A stretch of 64,000 nt of DNA, from assembly GCF_009930815.1 (NCBI RefSeq), contig NZ_CP022222.1, positions 7,544,501 through 7,608,500 on the forward strand, read 5' to 3'. This document shows positions 1 to 8,769 of this stretch, piece by piece. How positions within the stretch are numbered: the first letter of the stretch is position 1; each line of letters opens with the position of its first letter. This DNA is from Bradyrhizobium sp. CCBAU 051011. Lineage in GTDB: Bacteria; Pseudomonadota; Alphaproteobacteria; Rhizobiales; Xanthobacteraceae. The notes under the pieces were generated by a model. The model saw only the letters and a list, made by a program, of their open reading frames with translations, made no database searches and had not been told where the DNA came from. A program made the translations under genes and the position numbers.

Positions 1-117
1 GTCGGTATAGAGCGGGATGAACACTTCCTCGAAGGGGATGTTGTTGGCGCGCAGCGCCAGCCATGGCCGCATCGACCATGACGAGTAGTTCTTGTTGCCG
101 ATGACCAGTTTCAACAT
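1..117 (-). CDS. Glutathione S-transferase family protein, N-terminal fragment (runs off window)
   Basis: Only the first 39 codons are in the window; the gene reads leftward from an ATG at 115-117 and continues beyond base 1. The peptide starts MLKLVIGNKNYSSWSMRPW and continues with a thioredoxin-fold beta-alpha pattern typical of the N-terminal domain of bacterial GST-like proteins, in which the Ser in the SSWSMR segment is the usual glutathione-activating position. Such proteins conjugate glutathione to electrophiles or act as reductases; the substrate cannot be told. The assignment rests on recall of the N-terminal motif, since the C-terminal helical domain is not visible. Confidence 0.75.
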   Translation of the reverse strand, partial: MLKLVIGNKNYSSWSMRPWLALRANNIPFEEVFIPLYTD

Positions 118-210
118 TTGCGGGAAAAATCCTGTTGGAGCCGGCATCTTGCCATAGTGCACCGCACGCGTTCAACCTGTACATCACGATTGCCATAGCC
201 ACCATCGGGG

Positions 211-900
211 ATGCCGCCACACATGGGCGCCTATTGGATCGATATCGCCGCCGTCGCTTTCTTCGTCGTGGAGTGGCTGGTCTACGGCTTCACCCTCGAG
301 CGCACCGCCTATGGCCGCGACAGCCTGTCGGCGCGCATGAACCGCTACCGCGAGGTCTGGGTGCGAAACATGCTCGACCGCGAGGCGCGGATGGTCGACA
401 TGCAGATCATGGCCTCGCTGCAGAACGGCACCGCCTTCTTCGCCTCCACCAGCCTGATCGCGATCGGTGGCGGGCTTGCGCTGTTGCGCGCGACCAACGA
501 TGCCCTGGCCGTGCTTCGTGAGCTGCCGGTCGATCTCACCCCCTCGCCTGCGCTGTGGGAGATCAAATGCGTCGGGCTGATCCTGATCTTCATCTATGCC
601 TTCTTCAAATTCGCCTGGTCGTATCGCCTGTTCAATTATGTCGCGATCCTGTTCGGCGCGATGCCGCCCTCGTCGCAGCGCGACACCGCGGAAGCGGAAG
701 CCCATGTGATGCGCACGACGCGCCTGTTCGAGGCGGCGGGCCGGCATTTCAACCGCGGCCAGCGCGCCTTTTTCTTCGCGCTCGGCTATCTCGGCTGGTT
801 CGTCAGCCCCTGGGTTTTGCTGCTAACGACCGCGCTCGTCGTGATCGTGACCTGGCGGCGGCAGTTCGCCTCCAACGCCTGGCGGGCGATGGGGAGCTAG
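211..900 (+). CDS. DUF599 family membrane protein
   Basis: A 229-residue integral membrane protein with about four hydrophobic segments: one at residues 8-28, one near 75-95, one near 125-145 and a pair from about 185 to 215. The central RYREVWVRNMLDREARMVD segment and the later AHVMRTTRLFEAAGRHFNRG segment match my recollection of the DUF599 family, whose members have no known biochemical role. Two in-frame ATGs (211 and 223) are possible starts and neither has a strong Shine-Dalgarno. It is divergent from the GST gene on its left and convergent with the small membrane protein on its right. Confidence 0.8.
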   Translation: MPPHMGAYWIDIAAVAFFVVEWLVYGFTLERTAYGRDSLSARMNRYREVWVRNMLDREARMVDMQIMASLQNGTAFFASTSLIAIGGGLALLRATNDALAVLRELPVDLTPSPALWEIKCVGLILIFIYAFFKFAWSYRLFNYVAILFGAMPPSSQRDTAEAEAHVMRTTRLFEAAGRHFNRGQRAFFFALGYLGWFVSPWVLLLTTALVVIVTWRRQFASNAWRAMGS

Positions 901-915
901 GCGCGGTGTCAAAAT

Positions 916-1149
916 TCAGATAGTGGCCCCGGCAAGCAGGAAAGCGGACCCGAGCGCGAGCAGCGCAAGACCGGGCCAGTTCGATTTGAGCTCAAAGCCG
1001 CCACCCGGTCTTTCAGGTTCCAGGGTGTCGCCGGGTCGCCCGGCGCGAAGTCGCTTTCTACCGCTTAGCCGGCCATGCCAGATTGGCTGAAACGCCAGCT
1101 GCAGTATCCCGCCGAAAACAAGAAGCACACCAAGCCAAATGAGTGTCAT
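916..1149 (-). CDS. Small two-helix membrane protein, unknown function
   Basis: A 77-residue protein with one hydrophobic helix at the N-terminus (LIWLGVLLVFGGILQLAF) and one at the C-terminus (GLALLALGSAFLLAGATI), joined by a polar, Arg/Gly/Pro-rich loop. The ATG at 1147-1149 is preferred over an upstream in-frame start because it is preceded by GGAGACGAGC, a good ribosome-binding site, and because the extra upstream residues look non-coding. No family is recognised. It is convergent with the DUF599 gene, with 15 bases between the two stop codons. Confidence 0.6.
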   Translation of the reverse strand: MTLIWLGVLLVFGGILQLAFQPIWHGRLSGRKRLRAGRPGDTLEPERPGGGFELKSNWPGLALLALGSAFLLAGATI

Positions 1150-1315
1150 GCTCGTCTCCCGCCAGTGAATGGGCCGCGAGCTGCCGCCGGCCGAAGGCTC
1201 GGCGTCTCTTGGTCGATTATCAACGTCCGGCCGGTGCTTCCGGTTCGCCGATCGTGGTTCCATTTGGCCCTCAAAGAGCGACCTCCACCTCTCCCGAGGC
1301 CGGGATGATCACGCG

Positions 1316-2113
1316 CTAGGAGGCGCCAAAATCCTGCGGCGTGAAGCTGAGATCGAGCACTTTCCATTCGCCGTAGCGGTCCACCGGCAGCATGGCGTAG
1401 GGCTGACAGGCCTGTAGCGCGCCGATTGCTTCCTGCATCAGCAACAGAGCTTTCATCGAGGCCTTGCCTTCGATTGGGACCGGAGCGGCGGCGAGCCTAC
1501 CGTCCGGCGCCATCAGCACGCGGAGTTTGACTTCGATGTTGTCGGCCTCCGACAGCGAGGGCGGCAGCTTCGAGCAGGTCTTGAGATGCCGCCGGAATTC
1601 CGCGATCAGCGTGCTGGAGATCTTGGCGCCCTCGATCGCCGGCCCGTCAAAATCGTCGTCGCCCTTGCTGCGCCCGGGTGCGGTGGCCGACGGCAGCGGC
1701 GAAAGATCGGGCGGCAGGCCGAGCAGCACTTGGTACTTGATCGAGATGTCGGGCTCGGGCGGCTTGTAGGCCGGTGCCGCCGGTTGTGAGTCCGGCCGCA
1801 CGAGCGCGGCCTGCCGCTGCGGTTGCGGCTGTAGCTGTCCGGACGGCGGCGGCGTTCTGGCAGCAGCGGTCCTGTCCGGCACCGGGAGATCGAGGGTTGG
1901 CGCAGGTTCGGGCTTGGTCTCGGCGACGGCCTGTTCGACCGGCTTCGGCTGCTCCGGAATATCCTGCGGCGTCACGATCTCGACCGGAATTTGCTCGGCG
2001 GTCACCGCGCCGAACGGATGCGCTTCCGAAAACAGCAGCAGAAGCGTCAGCAGCGATACATGCGCGATCGCCGACGCCGTGATTTCAGAAGGTATGATCC
2101 GCCGCAGCTCCAT
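1316..2113 (-). CDS. TonB/TolA-like energy-transducer protein
   Basis: A 265-residue protein with one N-terminal membrane anchor (about residues 12-30), a long proline-rich periplasmic linker (about 40-125, with EQPKPVEQAVAETKPEP and PPPSGQLQPQPQRQ segments) and a folded C-terminal domain (about 165-265) containing a Cys pair (TCSKLPP and ACQPYAML). Inner-membrane anchor, Pro/Glu/Lys spacer and small C-terminal domain is the TonB/TolA layout, which passes proton-motive force to the outer membrane. No exbB/exbD or tolQ/tolR genes are adjacent, so a TonB partner role is inferred from architecture only. Confidence 0.65.
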   Translation of the reverse strand: MELRRIIPSEITASAIAHVSLLTLLLLFSEAHPFGAVTAEQIPVEIVTPQDIPEQPKPVEQAVAETKPEPAPTLDLPVPDRTAAARTPPPSGQLQPQPQRQAALVRPDSQPAAPAYKPPEPDISIKYQVLLGLPPDLSPLPSATAPGRSKGDDDFDGPAIEGAKISSTLIAEFRRHLKTCSKLPPSLSEADNIEVKLRVLMAPDGRLAAAPVPIEGKASMKALLLMQEAIGALQACQPYAMLPVDRYGEWKVLDLSFTPQDFGAS

Positions 2114-2173
2114 CGCATCGCAACGATGTTCGATATTCCCCTGCCGTCAGCATAGGTTCGGTGGCGCAGCTCC

Positions 2174-2992
2174 TCAATCCCATTTCGGCGCGAAGCCGAA
2201 ATCGGTGAGCCGACCGCCGGCGCTGCCCATGTCGGATATCTGCTGCATGTCCTCTTCGGACAGCTCGAAATCGAAGATCTCGATGTTCTCCGAGAGCCGC
2301 TCGAGTTTCGAGGTGCGCGGTATAGCCGCCACCCCCTGCTGCACCAGCCAGCGCAGGCAGATCTGCGCCGCCGTCTTGCGATAACGCTCGCCGATCCGCT
2401 GCAGCGCGCGGTCGCTCTTGATGCGGCCCTTGGCGACGGGGCTGTAGGCCACCAGTGCCATGCCGTGACGCGCGCAGGCTTCGCGCACCTTGGCCTGGTC
2501 GAGATAGGGGTGGTACTCGACCTGATCGCAAGCCAGCGGCTCGGGGCAAGCGGCCACCGCCTCCTCGATCAGGGCCACGGTGAAATTGGATACGCCGATA
2601 TGGCGGGCGAGCCCCTGCTGCCTGACCCGTGCCAGCGCGCCCAGCGTTTCCACCAGCGGCACCTGCGGATTTGGCCAGTGCAGCAGCAACAGATCGACCT
2701 CGGTCAGGCGCAGCCGCACCAGGCTTTCCTTGGCGGAGCGCTCCAGATCATGGGGCGCGAAATGCGATGGCCAGATCTTGGTGGTGAGGAAAACCTGATC
2801 GCGCTTCACGCCCGCCGCACGCAGCCCCTCGCCGACCTCGCGTTCGTTGTCGTACATCTGCGCGGTGTCGATGTGGCGGTAGCCGAGCCGCAGCGCCTGC
2901 TCGACGATCCGCGCGCAGGCGCGCCCGCGCAATTCCCAGGTGCCCAGCCCGATCGCCGGAATTTTTGCGCCATTTGCTTCGATAAACAGCAT
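2174..2992 (-). CDS. Aldo/keto reductase
   Basis: A 272-residue NADPH-dependent oxidoreductase of the aldo/keto reductase superfamily, reducing aldehydes or ketones in the cytosol. The catalytic tetrad is visible from the start at 2992: Asp42 and Tyr47 in DTAQMYDNE, Lys72 in LTTKIWP, His105 in LLLLHWPNP. The later VSNF and PRTSK segments match the barrel and cofactor-binding loop. The short C-terminus and the LGTWELRG start suggest the 2,5-diketo-gluconate reductase-like branch. A much longer upstream reading frame exists, but similarity begins only at this ATG. Substrate unknown. Confidence 0.9.
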   Translation of the reverse strand: MLFIEANGAKIPAIGLGTWELRGRACARIVEQALRLGYRHIDTAQMYDNEREVGEGLRAAGVKRDQVFLTTKIWPSHFAPHDLERSAKESLVRLRLTEVDLLLLHWPNPQVPLVETLGALARVRQQGLARHIGVSNFTVALIEEAVAACPEPLACDQVEYHPYLDQAKVREACARHGMALVAYSPVAKGRIKSDRALQRIGERYRKTAAQICLRWLVQQGVAAIPRTSKLERLSENIEIFDFELSEEDMQQISDMGSAGGRLTDFGFAPKWD

Positions 2993-3111
2993 TGGTTGTA
3001 TCCGCGGACCGGCCCCATTATGGGCTGCGGGAACAGCCGTGCCAACAGATAGCGTTTCGCGACTTAAGCGAATTCGGCTTCGCGTGAAGAAAACGCGACA
3101 AACGCAGAGAC

Positions 3112-3516
3112 TTAAGCGGGCGACGGCTCGGTGGCCAGCGCTGCGAAAACGGTGTCCGGCGAATGCGCGATCACAGCGAGCAACGCCCGCGCCGGTCCCC
3201 GCGGCGCACGCTTGCCCTGCTCCCAATTTCGGATGGTTTCGACGGGCACGCCAAGCCTTGCCGCGAATTCGAGCTGGGTCAGTTGGGCGCGGCGGCGCAG
3301 ATCGCGCACCGCCGGGAGCGGCGCCGTTTCGTTCGACGCGGGGACCGTAGACCCGGTCTCGGGCTCGGGCATCGCAAGTGCGAGGCCGGGCATCGACGGC
3401 GCGAGCCCGGGCATCGAGGGCGCGAGCGGGAACTCCTGCCCGTCCCGCAGTTCGACAATCCGTCCATCCGCTTTCAGCCGCAAGCGCTGCATGTTGACCT
3501 CATGGGCCACCATCAT
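3112..3516 (-). CDS. Helix-turn-helix transcriptional regulator (XRE/NadS-like)
   Basis: A 134-residue protein whose C-terminal half (about 70-115) is a Cro/C1-type helix-turn-helix: VRDLRRRAQLTQLEFAARLG followed by VPVETIRNWEQGKRAPRGPA. This layout is common in single-domain regulators near toxin or stress genes. The N-terminal half is Pro/Met-rich and holds a repeated PSMPGLA unit encoded by a 21-bp tandem DNA repeat. ATGs at 3516, 3513 and 3492 are all possible starts. An inverted repeat just upstream (3521-3561) could be its own operator. No toxin partner is evident next to it. Confidence 0.75.
   Translation of the reverse strand: MMVAHEVNMQRLRLKADGRIVELRDGQEFPLAPSMPGLAPSMPGLALAMPEPETGSTVPASNETAPLPAVRDLRRRAQLTQLEFAARLGVPVETIRNWEQGKRAPRGPARALLAVIAHSPDTVFAALATEPSPA
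3382..3423. repeat. Two 21-bp tandem repeat units inside the HTH gene
   Basis: Bases 3382-3402 and 3403-3423 are two copies of a 21-bp unit differing at two positions; a third, more diverged partial copy precedes them. In frame they encode the repeated PSMPGLA peptide in the N-terminal part of the HTH protein. A recent slippage duplication in a linker is the simplest reading. Confidence 0.8.
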
Positions 3517-3520
3517 CGGC

Positions 3521-3561
3521 CAAGCGCCTTAAGGTCCACTTAACGATAAATGAGGCGCTTG
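3521..3561. promoter_or_regulatory. Inverted repeat upstream of the HTH gene, possible operator
   Basis: CAAGCGCCT at 3521-3529 pairs with AGGCGCTTG at 3553-3561 (9 of 9). Between the arms lies a smaller symmetric element, TTAAG-GTCCA-CTTAA. The element sits 5 bases before the HTH start codon, a suitable place for autoregulation. This is inference from position and symmetry only. Confidence 0.4.
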
Positions 3562-3610
3562 CCTGACGCGTTTTCTTCACGCGCGCCGGCAGCAGCTTGA
3601 AAACGCTATG

Positions 3611-5047
3611 TTACTTCAGCCCGAACCACAGCGTGGCGATGCCGAGAAACGAGAAAAAGCCGACCACGTCGGTGATGGTTGTGACGAAGGTCCCTGACGC
3701 CACCGCCGGATCGGCGCGCACCCGGTCCAGCACCATCGGGATCAGGATGCCGCCGAGCGCGCCGGCCACCAGGTTGCAGATGATGGCGAGGCCGATCACG
3801 ACGCCAAGGCCCGGGATCTTGAACCACGCCACCGCGGCGACGCCGGTGATGACGGCAAAGGCGAGCCCGTTGACGAGGCCGACCATCGCCTCGCGCATGA
3901 CGACGCGGAACGCATTGTTGGAACCGAGCTCGCGGGTCGCCAGCGCCCGCACTGCCACTGTCATGGTCTGGGTCGCGGCGTTACCGCCCTGGCTCGCCAC
4001 GATCGGCGCCAGCACGGCGAGCGCCACCATCTTCTCGAGCTGGCCCTCGAACAGGCCAAGCACGGAGGACGCCAGGAACGCGGTCGCGAGGTTGACGAGC
4101 AGCCAGTTGAAGCGGCCGCGTGCGATGGTCCAGACATTGTCGGACAATTCTTCGTCGCTGGTGACGCCGCCCAGCGCCTTCAGATCCTCGTCGGCCTCTT
4201 CCTCGATGACGTCGACGACGTCGTCGATGGTGATGACGCCGACCAGCCGGTTGGTGGTGTCGACGACGGGAGCGGCGACCAGATTATACTTGCCGAACAT
4301 CCGCGCGACCTCTTCCTGGTCGTCGAGTACGGAGACGCGGCGGCGGTCTTCCTCGATCAGGTCGGCAAGCGGCACAGGGCGGCGCGCCCGCAGCAGCGTG
4401 TCGAGCGAGACCGCGCCTTGCCAGTGCTTTTCGGCATCGACCGCGTAGACCTCGTAGAAGCGGTCGGGCAGATCGGGGGTATCTCGCATGTAGTCGATCG
4501 TCTGGCCGACGGTCCAGTCCGGCGGCACTGCGATAAACTCCGAGCTCATCCGCCGGCCTGCGGAATTTTCCGGGTAAAGCAGGCTGCGCTCCAGCGGCTC
4601 GCGCTCGGCCGGCGGCAGCTTTTCGAGGATCTCTTCCTTGTCCTCCTGGTCGAGGCCTTCGAGCAGTTGGACGGCGTCGTCGGACTCCAGTTCGCGGACG
4701 CCCTCGGCGACCGTCTCCGGCTCGAGCTCCTCGAGGATCTCCTCGCGGACGGCGTCGTCGACCTCGTTGAGCGCCGAGAAGTCGAAATCGGTGCCGGTGA
4801 TCTCGACGAGGGTGACGCGGTCCTCGGGTTCGAGGGCGGCGATCAAATCGCCGAGATCAGCCTCATGGAGTTCCGCCACCACCTCGCACAGCAGCGGCCG
4901 GTCGGCGGCATGAATGGCGCGCGCGATCTCCTCGACGAATTCGTGACGGAGCTGGCCCTCCTCATCCCGCATCGGGAGATGGTCAAGCACCGAGCCTTCC
5001 GTGAGCCGCGCTGCGGCGGCTTGGGCAATGTCGATATTCTCGGCCAT
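3611..5047 (-). CDS. mgtE: Magnesium transporter MgtE
   Basis: A 478-residue protein with the full MgtE layout: an acidic, helical MgtE N-domain (about residues 35-135, rich in LEELEPE and LLEGLDQEDK repeats), two CBS domains (about 140-265, ending in VDTTNRLVGVITIDDVVDVI) and a five-helix membrane channel domain (about 290-478). MgtE is a Mg2+ channel gated by intracellular Mg2+ bound between the N and CBS domains. The ATG at 5047 is chosen because GAGGGC lies about five bases upstream and the protein then has normal family length; ATG 5104 is an alternative. It is divergent from the deacetylase gene on the right. Confidence 0.93.
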   Translation of the reverse strand: MAENIDIAQAAAARLTEGSVLDHLPMRDEEGQLRHEFVEEIARAIHAADRPLLCEVVAELHEADLGDLIAALEPEDRVTLVEITGTDFDFSALNEVDDAVREEILEELEPETVAEGVRELESDDAVQLLEGLDQEDKEEILEKLPPAEREPLERSLLYPENSAGRRMSSEFIAVPPDWTVGQTIDYMRDTPDLPDRFYEVYAVDAEKHWQGAVSLDTLLRARRPVPLADLIEEDRRRVSVLDDQEEVARMFGKYNLVAAPVVDTTNRLVGVITIDDVVDVIEEEADEDLKALGGVTSDEELSDNVWTIARGRFNWLLVNLATAFLASSVLGLFEGQLEKMVALAVLAPIVASQGGNAATQTMTVAVRALATRELGSNNAFRVVMREAMVGLVNGLAFAVITGVAAVAWFKIPGLGVVIGLAIICNLVAGALGGILIPMVLDRVRADPAVASGTFVTTITDVVGFFSFLGIATLWFGLK

Positions 5048-5122
5048 GCCGCGCCCTCGCCGGTTTGACAGAATGAGAGAAATGTCTGAGCTATCGCCCC
5101 GCATTACCCAATCGCCTGCGCC

Positions 5123-5947
5123 ATGCGCAATGCCAAATATCGCCAACTGCAAATGATGCGAAATTTTAGCGCGGCGCTGTACGCGGCAGTCGCGACATTG
5201 ATGAGCTCCGTCGCGCCGGCCGCCGCCGCCGAATGTCCCCGCAAGGACGCGCTCGGCACCTCGCGCGTCCTTGCGGTGGATACCGCTACCTACCCGCGCG
5301 TGGGGCTCAAGAGCTTTCCACAAACGTTGCCACTGGCAGACCGCGAGGTGGTGCTGACCTTCGATGACGGGCCGTGGCCTGCGACGGACAAGAAGATCCT
5401 GGCGGCGCTGGCGCAGGAATGCGTGCGCGCCACCTTCTTCCTGATCGGAAGGTCGGCCTCAGCCCATCCCGAGCTGGTGCGAAGAATGGCAGCCGAGGGC
5501 CATACCATCGCCCACCACACCTGGAGCCACCGCAATCTGAAATACATGAAGCCGGAGGCGGCCATCGGCGAGATCGACAAGGGTATCGCGGCGGCCGAAG
5601 CGGCGCTGCACGGGACGGCCACCACGACCCCGAGCACACCGTTCTTTCGCTTCCCCTATTTTGATATGTCGCCCGCCACGCTGGAGGCCTTGCAGAAGCG
5701 CGGCATCGCCGTGCTGGGCGCTGACCTCTGGGCCAGCGATTGGAATCCGATGACGCCGGCCCAGCAGTTGAAACTGCTCACCGATCGGCTGCAGGTCGCC
5801 CGCAAAGGCATCATCCTGCTGCACGACCCGAAGGGACAGACCGCCACCATGCTGCCGGCCTTCCTGCGCTATCTCCGCGACAACCATTACCGCGTGGTTC
5901 ACTTGGTTCCGGCGGATGCCAAAACCGTGGCCAGCAAAGCACATTAG
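5123..5947 (+). CDS. Polysaccharide deacetylase (NodB-type), exported
   Basis: A protein of up to 274 residues with a signal sequence and one NodB homology domain, a metal-dependent de-N-acetylase of cell-surface or peptidoglycan-like polysaccharides. Metal and catalytic motifs are present: TFDDGP (Asp81, Asp82), HTWSH (His132, His136), RFPYF, and a C-terminal LLHDP. The hydrophobic signal peptide starts at about residue 12 and ends at APAAAA, so the true start may be the ATG at 5153 or 5156 rather than 5123. The next gene is a paralogue in the same orientation with the same CP-x-DA-GTSR and LTFDDGP framework. Confidence 0.87.
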   Translation: MRNAKYRQLQMMRNFSAALYAAVATLMSSVAPAAAAECPRKDALGTSRVLAVDTATYPRVGLKSFPQTLPLADREVVLTFDDGPWPATDKKILAALAQECVRATFFLIGRSASAHPELVRRMAAEGHTIAHHTWSHRNLKYMKPEAAIGEIDKGIAAAEAALHGTATTTPSTPFFRFPYFDMSPATLEALQKRGIAVLGADLWASDWNPMTPAQQLKLLTDRLQVARKGIILLHDPKGQTATMLPAFLRYLRDNHYRVVHLVPADAKTVASKAH

Positions 5948-6090
5948 ATCACGATCTGCTTGGCCAGCGCGGTTCTTGCCCCCCGGATCGGGCGCCAGGG
6001 CCAAATTAAGTCTGGAATTCAGGTGATTAAGACGGCATTCATGATGCAATTGTAAGCCGTTGCGTGCGCTTGGAATGAAGCCGGGGTTCA

Positions 6091-7410
6091 ATGATCGCTA
6101 GCGTATTTGGGGAGCTGCGGTGGTCGTGGACCGCCTTGTGCGTGGGCGTCGTAACCTCTGTCGCCGCACAGGCTGCGTCGGCCGCCGATTGCCCAGGTCA
6201 TCCCGACGCCATCGGCACGTCACGCACCATCGTGGTCGATCCGCGCGCCTACCCCATCATCGGCACCATGCAATATGGCAAGACGCTGCCGCTGCAGGAC
6301 CGTGAGGTGGTGCTGACCTTCGATGACGGCCCGCTGCCGAAATACAGCAACCTGATCCTCGACATTCTGGCCGCGCATTGCGCAAAGGCGACCTTCTTCA
6401 TGGTCGGGAGCCAGGCCAACGCCAATCCGGAAGGCGTGCGCAAGGTTCGCGATGCCGGCCATACGGTGGCCACCCACAGCCAGAACCATCCCGCCGGCAT
6501 GGATCGACTGCCGTTCGACCGCTCCAAACAAGAGATCGAACAGGGCATTGCCTCGGTGACCGCGGCACTCGGCGACGGCACCGCGCCGGCGCCGTTCCTG
6601 CGCATTCCCGGCCTGCGCCGGACCGACGAGATCGAGGCATTCGCCGCTTCCAAGGGGCTTCAGCTGTGGAGCGCCGATTTCCCGGCCGACGACTGGCGCG
6701 ACGTCTCCGCCAATCGCGTCTATGAGCTTGCGATGCAGCGGCTGGAGCGAAAGGGCAAAGGCATCTTGCTGCTGCACGACATCCAGCCGCGCACGGTCAC
6801 GGCGCTGCCGAGAATCCTGCACGAAATGAAGGCGCGCGGCTATCGCATCGTCCATGTCGTGCCGGCGACACCGGGGCGGCCGGCGACGCCGACCGAACCG
6901 CAGCAATGGCTGTTGCATCCGCCGTCAGAGACGGTGGCGATTTCGCGCTGGCCGAAGGTTCCGAAATTCGCTGCAGCCGGCCCGGCCGCGCTTCCTATCC
7001 CAGCCTTGTCCGATCTTGACTGGCGCAATCCGGATGCCGTTACGCGCGCACATCGGCGCGGAGGCGCTGTGCCCTTGCCGCTGATAGCGCTGTGGCCGCG
7101 GCAGATCACCTTGCCGCCGAACGGCGTGCTGGCCACACTCCCGGTGCCGGCTGCGAGCATTTTCAGGATTCCGGATCCGTTGACGCTGACCTCGCCCGTA
7201 CGCCGGATCGACACGGCAGCTAATGCCCGTGCCACCGAAGTCTCCGCCAAGCTGGCCGGCAAGTCGCGCCGCAACGGGCACCCGGCGGCGGCGCGGCCGG
7301 CGGCATCGGCCGCCCAGCCTGCGCCACCGGGCGCCGCAACTACGCCCAAGCCGGCAGATTCCAGAAAGAACGGGCGCTCGGTCCGGGTGGCCGGCTTGAA
7401 GAAGCGCTGA
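6091..7410 (+). CDS. Polysaccharide deacetylase family protein with long C-terminal extension
   Basis: A 439-residue exported protein. A signal peptide (about 1-30, ending QAASAA) leads into a NodB domain (about 70-260) with LTFDDGP, ATHSQNH (H-x3-H) and LLHDIQ motifs, so the metal-binding residues are retained. Residues after about 270 form a Pro/Ala-rich, probably disordered tail of about 170 residues that the neighbouring paralogue at 5123-5947 lacks; it ends in a basic stretch (KNGRSVRVAGLKKR). The tail may tether the enzyme to the wall or membrane. The two genes look like an old tandem duplication. Substrate not determinable. Confidence 0.87.
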   Translation: MIASVFGELRWSWTALCVGVVTSVAAQAASAADCPGHPDAIGTSRTIVVDPRAYPIIGTMQYGKTLPLQDREVVLTFDDGPLPKYSNLILDILAAHCAKATFFMVGSQANANPEGVRKVRDAGHTVATHSQNHPAGMDRLPFDRSKQEIEQGIASVTAALGDGTAPAPFLRIPGLRRTDEIEAFAASKGLQLWSADFPADDWRDVSANRVYELAMQRLERKGKGILLLHDIQPRTVTALPRILHEMKARGYRIVHVVPATPGRPATPTEPQQWLLHPPSETVAISRWPKVPKFAAAGPAALPIPALSDLDWRNPDAVTRAHRRGGAVPLPLIALWPRQITLPPNGVLATLPVPAASIFRIPDPLTLTSPVRRIDTAANARATEVSAKLAGKSRRNGHPAAARPAASAAQPAPPGAATTPKPADSRKNGRSVRVAGLKKR

Positions 7411-7415
7411 TCGGC

Positions 7416-7442
7416 CGGTTCTGATCGAACGGATCAGGACCG
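7416..7442 (+). terminator. Hairpin after the second deacetylase gene
   Basis: An 11-bp stem (7416-7426 with 7432-7442, one G-U pair) with a five-base loop lies six bases after the stop codon at 7410. It is not followed by a T-run, so it is a terminator-like or 3'-stabilising hairpin rather than a classical intrinsic terminator. Confidence 0.5.
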
Positions 7443-7511
7443 CGCTCCAATCATTTGTATTTATGCATTTTCCTGATGCCTGCCCTTCGTACAGGCCGCA
7501 ATCGGGCAGAC

Positions 7512-7886
7512 TCAGTTCGTTACGATCTTGGCGAGACAGAGCAAGATGACGATGGCGAGAAACAGCAGGTCGATATAGGCCTTTATCTCGCCGGCATGGC
7601 GGAGGCCGCTGACCTCGGAGATGACCTGCTTGCGCGTCGACGTCGAATTCGGCCCCTCGCCCAGCGCCGCCACCAGACGGCGCGCCTCCAGTTCCAGCCG
7701 CTCGATGCGCTGGAAGAAGTGAAACGAGCGCAGCGCGGACGCCGCATGCATGCCGGCATAGACCAGCACGAGAACCGCCACGACCACGCGGTGCTGATAT
7801 TTTTCGAGGAAGTTCAGAGCGAAATAGACCAGCGCCAGGAACACGAAATTGGAGAGGAATCGATAGGCATAGCTCAGAAACAGCAT
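7512..7886 (-). CDS. Small membrane protein, unknown function
   Basis: A 124-residue protein with hydrophobic segments at about 8-28, 32-48 and 98-120 and a basic, helical stretch between them (FFQRIERLELEARRLVAALG). The start at 7886 is preferred to the upstream in-frame ATG at 7964 because GGAG lies eight bases upstream and the hydrophobic region begins there. No family recognised. It is convergent with the second deacetylase gene. Confidence 0.6.
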   Translation of the reverse strand: MLFLSYAYRFLSNFVFLALVYFALNFLEKYQHRVVVAVLVLVYAGMHAASALRSFHFFQRIERLELEARRLVAALGEGPNSTSTRKQVISEVSGLRHAGEIKAYIDLLFLAIVILLCLAKIVTN

Positions 7887-8343
7887 GAAGATGCTCCGGG
7901 TGGTCTCAAGTAGCGCGAACTCTTGGAAGCGCCGAACTGCGGCAGGCGCGCGGACCGGAATCACCGGCCGGCGGGCTGGCGCACTCTACGCGAACGATGC
8001 GACGGCAGGGCACTATTAACCCGCACTCGCTTCCAAAGGAATCGCGCCCGTGTCATTGCGGACACGCCAGCTCTCGCTCCCGATGGTATGAAGACAATAC
8101 CGCAACTTGTGATAAGGATACGATCCTGCCGATCAGGGCTGCGGCCGCAGCGGCATTCTCAGCGACTACCTGACATCACAAAAGAGAACCCGTCATTTGC
8201 GACGGGGTGCAGGTCTAGGGAGGACTACAAACTAAGCTGATTCGCGGCGCGGAGGTGTACCGCAATTCACATACGCTATTGGAAACTCATGGCCTCCCGT
8301 CGGGACGGCAAATCTGATCGATGTTCCTGATATCTCACGGCGG
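7887..8343. other. Intergenic stretch, nothing recognised
   Basis: About 450 bases between two leftward genes. Short open frames here have no ribosome-binding site and an unconvincing composition. It must contain the promoter of the small membrane protein gene at 7512-7886. No strong hairpin or known element was found. Confidence 0.5.
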
Positions 8344-8769
8344 CTACAATTTGCCGTCGATCATCTTGAGCTTGACGGTCTCGCAGGTCTTGCGCACTTG
8401 CTCGGTAAAGATCGAGCATTCCTCGATGCGCTTGAAAATCTTCTTGGCTTCCTCGCGGTACGACGTTGCGGTATCGCGCATGAAGGCAATGGCATTATGC
8501 ACTTCGGCGGTCATTGCCTCGCATCTCTTCGCCGCGTTGATCAGCTCTGCGCCCATTGCTTCGATTTCCTTTGCGGCGGCTTCATAGTCACGGACCACGG
8601 CTTCGGCCGAGAGCGCGCCAACGCGCGTAACGCCCTCTTCATGCTCGACGTAATCCGGCATCGGGCCCGATGGAGCCGTCCTGATCACAGGATGGCTTCC
8701 CACGACGTCCTCTTCAAGTTTGGCTAAGTCCAGCGGCGCAGTTCTGTGTAGTCGTTCGACACTCGCCAT
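8344..8769 (-). CDS. Hypothetical coiled-coil protein
   Basis: A 141-residue soluble protein with no signal peptide. Residues from about 55 to 135 are predicted by eye to be long amphipathic helix (RDYEAAAKEIEAMGAELINA, later EEAKKIFKRIEECSIF), a probable coiled coil, with two Cys residues near the C-terminus. GGAG sits eight bases before the ATG at 8769. I do not recognise a family and propose no function. Confidence 0.65.
   Translation of the reverse strand: MASVERLHRTAPLDLAKLEEDVVGSHPVIRTAPSGPMPDYVEHEEGVTRVGALSAEAVVRDYEAAAKEIEAMGAELINAAKRCEAMTAEVHNAIAFMRDTATSYREEAKKIFKRIEECSIFTEQVRKTCETVKLKMIDGKL

Noticed and set aside
7923..8240. A 105-codon rightward frame in the gap before the coiled-coil gene
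   Set aside because: No ribosome-binding site, no family resemblance, Arg-rich shadow-like composition.
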